Assembly: GCA_902490245.1 (NCBI GenBank)
Contig: CABUDB010000122.1
Span: 1-5,508 of the forward strand
Length of the DNA stretch: 5,508 nucleotides
Reading direction: 5' to 3'
Source of the DNA: an uncultured Collinsella sp.
GTDB lineage: Bacteria; Actinomycetota; Coriobacteriia; Coriobacteriales; Coriobacteriaceae
Part shown: piece by piece, positions 4,149 to 5,508 of the stretch
How positions within the stretch are numbered: the stretch's first letter is position 1
Layout: the number at the start of each line of letters is the position of its first letter
Made by a program: the position numbers and the translations under genes
The notes under the pieces: generated by a model
The model's input: the letters and a program-made list of their open reading frames with translations, nothing else
What the model was told of the DNA's origin: nothing
Databases searched by the model: none

Positions 4149-5508
4149 GCGCTGCCTGTTGCGGGTGACGCAAGGGTTTGCGGCCCGCCGTCGACCAGGC
4201 GCTCTCCGCAAACGAGGCGGCTTTATGGGTCGAGCCGGTGTCGATCTGTTTATCGAAGACGGCGCCTATACCACGCTTTCTTCTGCCGTGGTCATCCTAG
4301 TGGTGCTCACATTGTTGTTTTCGTCGACCGCGGCGATATGGAGCATGTCGCGTGCCGGGGATACTCAGGTGGCGGCTGATAGTGGCGCGCTGGCGGGTGC
4401 CAACGTAGTGTCGTCCTATCACACGGCTGCCACGGTGGTTGATGCGAGCATCTTGAGTCTGGGGCTGGCGGGGTTTGCCACGATCGGGACGGGCCTGGTC
4501 GCCATCCTCATCCCGGGTGCCGAGCCGGTTGCCGGCAATATGGTCGACACCGGGATTGAGATCATTAAAACGCGCAACAAGTTTGCCAAAAGCGCATCGG
4601 AAGGCTTACAGAAAATCGAGACGGCTCTGCCGTATCTGATCGCCGCGCGTGCCACGCAGGCGGTGTCGGCGCAGGATACCGATAGTGTGACCTATACCGG
4701 TACGGCGCTTGCCGTGCCCAGGACATCCGAGTCTGACTTCGCTGCGCTCGAGGGGTCCGAGATCTCGACCGATGCCATTAAAGACACATCAGATGATTTA
4801 GAGTGTGCGGCCGAGGAGCTGCGGAAGGCTTCTGAGGACACGGCGAAGGCTAAAGAGCGTGCTTGGCTGGCGGATTGTGGTGGGTCTGACAAGGGCTCGG
4901 TCGGCAGCTGTTCTTGCATGTGGGAGCGTGCGAAAAGCCTAACGGATCTCTCCGGTGTTCAAAATCCGCATTACTCATCGAGCGTTACGTGGGAGCCCCA
5001 AGTTGCCCTTGATCGCGCGAAGGACTACTACCATTGGCGTCTGACAAATGAGAAGCCCCACGGCTCGAGTGTCGAGATGAAGGCAGAGTCTGCGGCGCGT
5101 AAGGCGTTTTATACCTATGCGAGCGCGGAGGTCGATCGGGCGCATATAACCGAGAACGGAGACAGGGTTTCCTCCTATATTCCGCTGCTGCCGCGCAACT
5201 CTGATGAGGTTCGGGCGACGGAACTCTATACCGATGCGGTGTGGCCGACTAGCGTGAACGATGACAAGGCGTATCTGCATTACGGGACGACCTGCCCTAA
5301 CTATAAGAAAGGGACGCCGAGCGGATTTGCTTCGGTTGCCGATTACGATGGACAGGATAAATGCAGCAAATGCCATTTTGGCGTTTTGTCGCTTGGTGCT
5401 GTTGCGGCGCCTTCAACCTCTATCGAAAACGGCTTCGAATATCACTTCGACGAGTTCAAAAAGGCCTTGGAGGAATACGTCAAATGTCGGAACAAAGAGC
5501 TTGAGCTC
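4120..5508 (+). CDS. TadG-like Tad pilus assembly protein, Cys-rich (3'-partial)
   Basis: The frame runs from ATG 4120 to the last base without a stop: 463 residues, incomplete. A basic N-terminal region (1-40) precedes a hydrophobic segment at about 54-74, then AGDTQVAADSGALAGANVV (79-97). This matches the TadE/TadG hallmark, in which a membrane helix leads into an AAD-x-x-ALAGA helix. A second hydrophobic stretch is at about 111-131. The rest is extracytoplasmic and has eight cysteines at 229, 253, 264, 266, 392, 415, 418 and 456. A charged helical stretch lies around 225-250. H387, C392, C415 and C418 form a pattern like a small metal-binding ribbon, and C415-H419 also reads as CxxCH. The pilin Glu is absent after EDGAYTT (46-52), so processing is doubtful. 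It is probably an anchoring or surface-exposed minor component. An alternative start at 4225 would remove 35 residues. The last 168 bases are distinctly less GC-rich (47%). Confidence 0.85.
   Translation, partial: MIRGLLHGIRRCLLRVTQGFAARRRPGALRKRGGFMGRAGVDLFIEDGAYTTLSSAVVILVVLTLLFSSTAAIWSMSRAGDTQVAADSGALAGANVVSSYHTAATVVDASILSLGLAGFATIGTGLVAILIPGAEPVAGNMVDTGIEIIKTRNKFAKSASEGLQKIETALPYLIAARATQAVSAQDTDSVTYTGTALAVPRTSESDFAALEGSEISTDAIKDTSDDLECAAEELRKASEDTAKAKERAWLADCGGSDKGSVGSCSCMWERAKSLTDLSGVQNPHYSSSVTWEPQVALDRAKDYYHWRLTNEKPHGSSVEMKAESAARKAFYTYASAEVDRAHITENGDRVSSYIPLLPRNSDEVRATELYTDAVWPTSVNDDKAYLHYGTTCPNYKKGTPSGFASVADYDGQDKCSKCHFGVLSLGAVAAPSTSIENGFEYHFDEFKKALEEYVKCRNKELEL
4176..4213 (+). repeat. 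Inverted repeat near the 5' end of the tadG-like gene
   Basis: GTTTGCGG (4176-4183) and CCGCAAAC (4206-4213) are perfect 8-base inverted arms around a 22-base loop, with a smaller GCC/GGC pairing inside. The structure lies just after the tadE stop and ends directly before a GAGG and the internal ATG 4225. In RNA it could fold within the early coding region, or in the leader if 4225 is used. No T-run follows, so it is not a terminator. Confidence 0.45.

Noticed and set aside
5362..5376. CxxCH motif (CSKCH) suggesting a c-type cytochrome
   Set aside because: It is a single motif in a cysteine-rich TadG-like protein, with no other cytochrome features and no haem-related neighbours. A metal ribbon or disulfides fit better.

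Overview
The window is a piece of a tad (tight adherence, Flp/type IVc pilus) assembly operon. All genes are on the + strand and tightly packed from end to end. The DNA is GC-rich (67% in a 60-base sample inside tadC, 45-48% in the last 170 bases). No outer-membrane secretin or tadD lipoprotein gene is visible. The order cpaF-tadB-tadC-flp followed by TadE/TadG-like genes is typical of Gram-positive tad loci. By inference the source is a high-GC actinomycetote, plausibly a gut coriobacterium such as Collinsella. The organism call rests on style and layout only, because no marker gene is present.

Layout: (1) 3-1148, the motor ATPase CpaF/TadA, truncated at the left edge. (2) 1121-2047 TadB and 2044-2685 TadC, the two inner-membrane platform proteins, each overlapping the gene before it. 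(3) 2696-2929, the major pilin Flp, with the strongest kind of Shine-Dalgarno sequence and a GC-rich hairpin just upstream. (4) 2893-3456, an unrecognised membrane-anchored protein overlapping the end of flp. (5) 3458-3676, a second, very small pilin-like protein. (6) about 3612-4148, a TadE-like minor pseudopilin whose true start is unclear. (7) 4120 to the right edge, a large TadG-like protein, at least 463 residues, still open at the window end, with a cysteine-rich extracytoplasmic region.

Working model: CpaF hydrolyses ATP at the inner face and drives the TadB/TadC platform. The platform extracts Flp and the pseudopilins from the membrane after a prepilin peptidase, not in this window, removes their leaders. 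Three genes (flp, the 72-residue gene and tadE) carry the same processing-site pattern, with Ala rather than Gly before the cut and Gln after it, so they are probably substrates of one peptidase. The TadG-like protein and the 187-residue protein probably act on the outer face as minor, anchoring or tip components.

No RNA genes, mobile elements, CRISPR arrays, promoters or intrinsic terminators were found. There is no gene-free stretch longer than 10 bases. The most interesting points are the shared Ala/Gln processing site, the out-of-frame TGATG at the head of tadE next to a (CG)4 tract, the metal-ribbon-like His/Cys cluster in the TadG-like protein, the unknown 187-residue gene, and two hairpins placed where they could set expression ratios.
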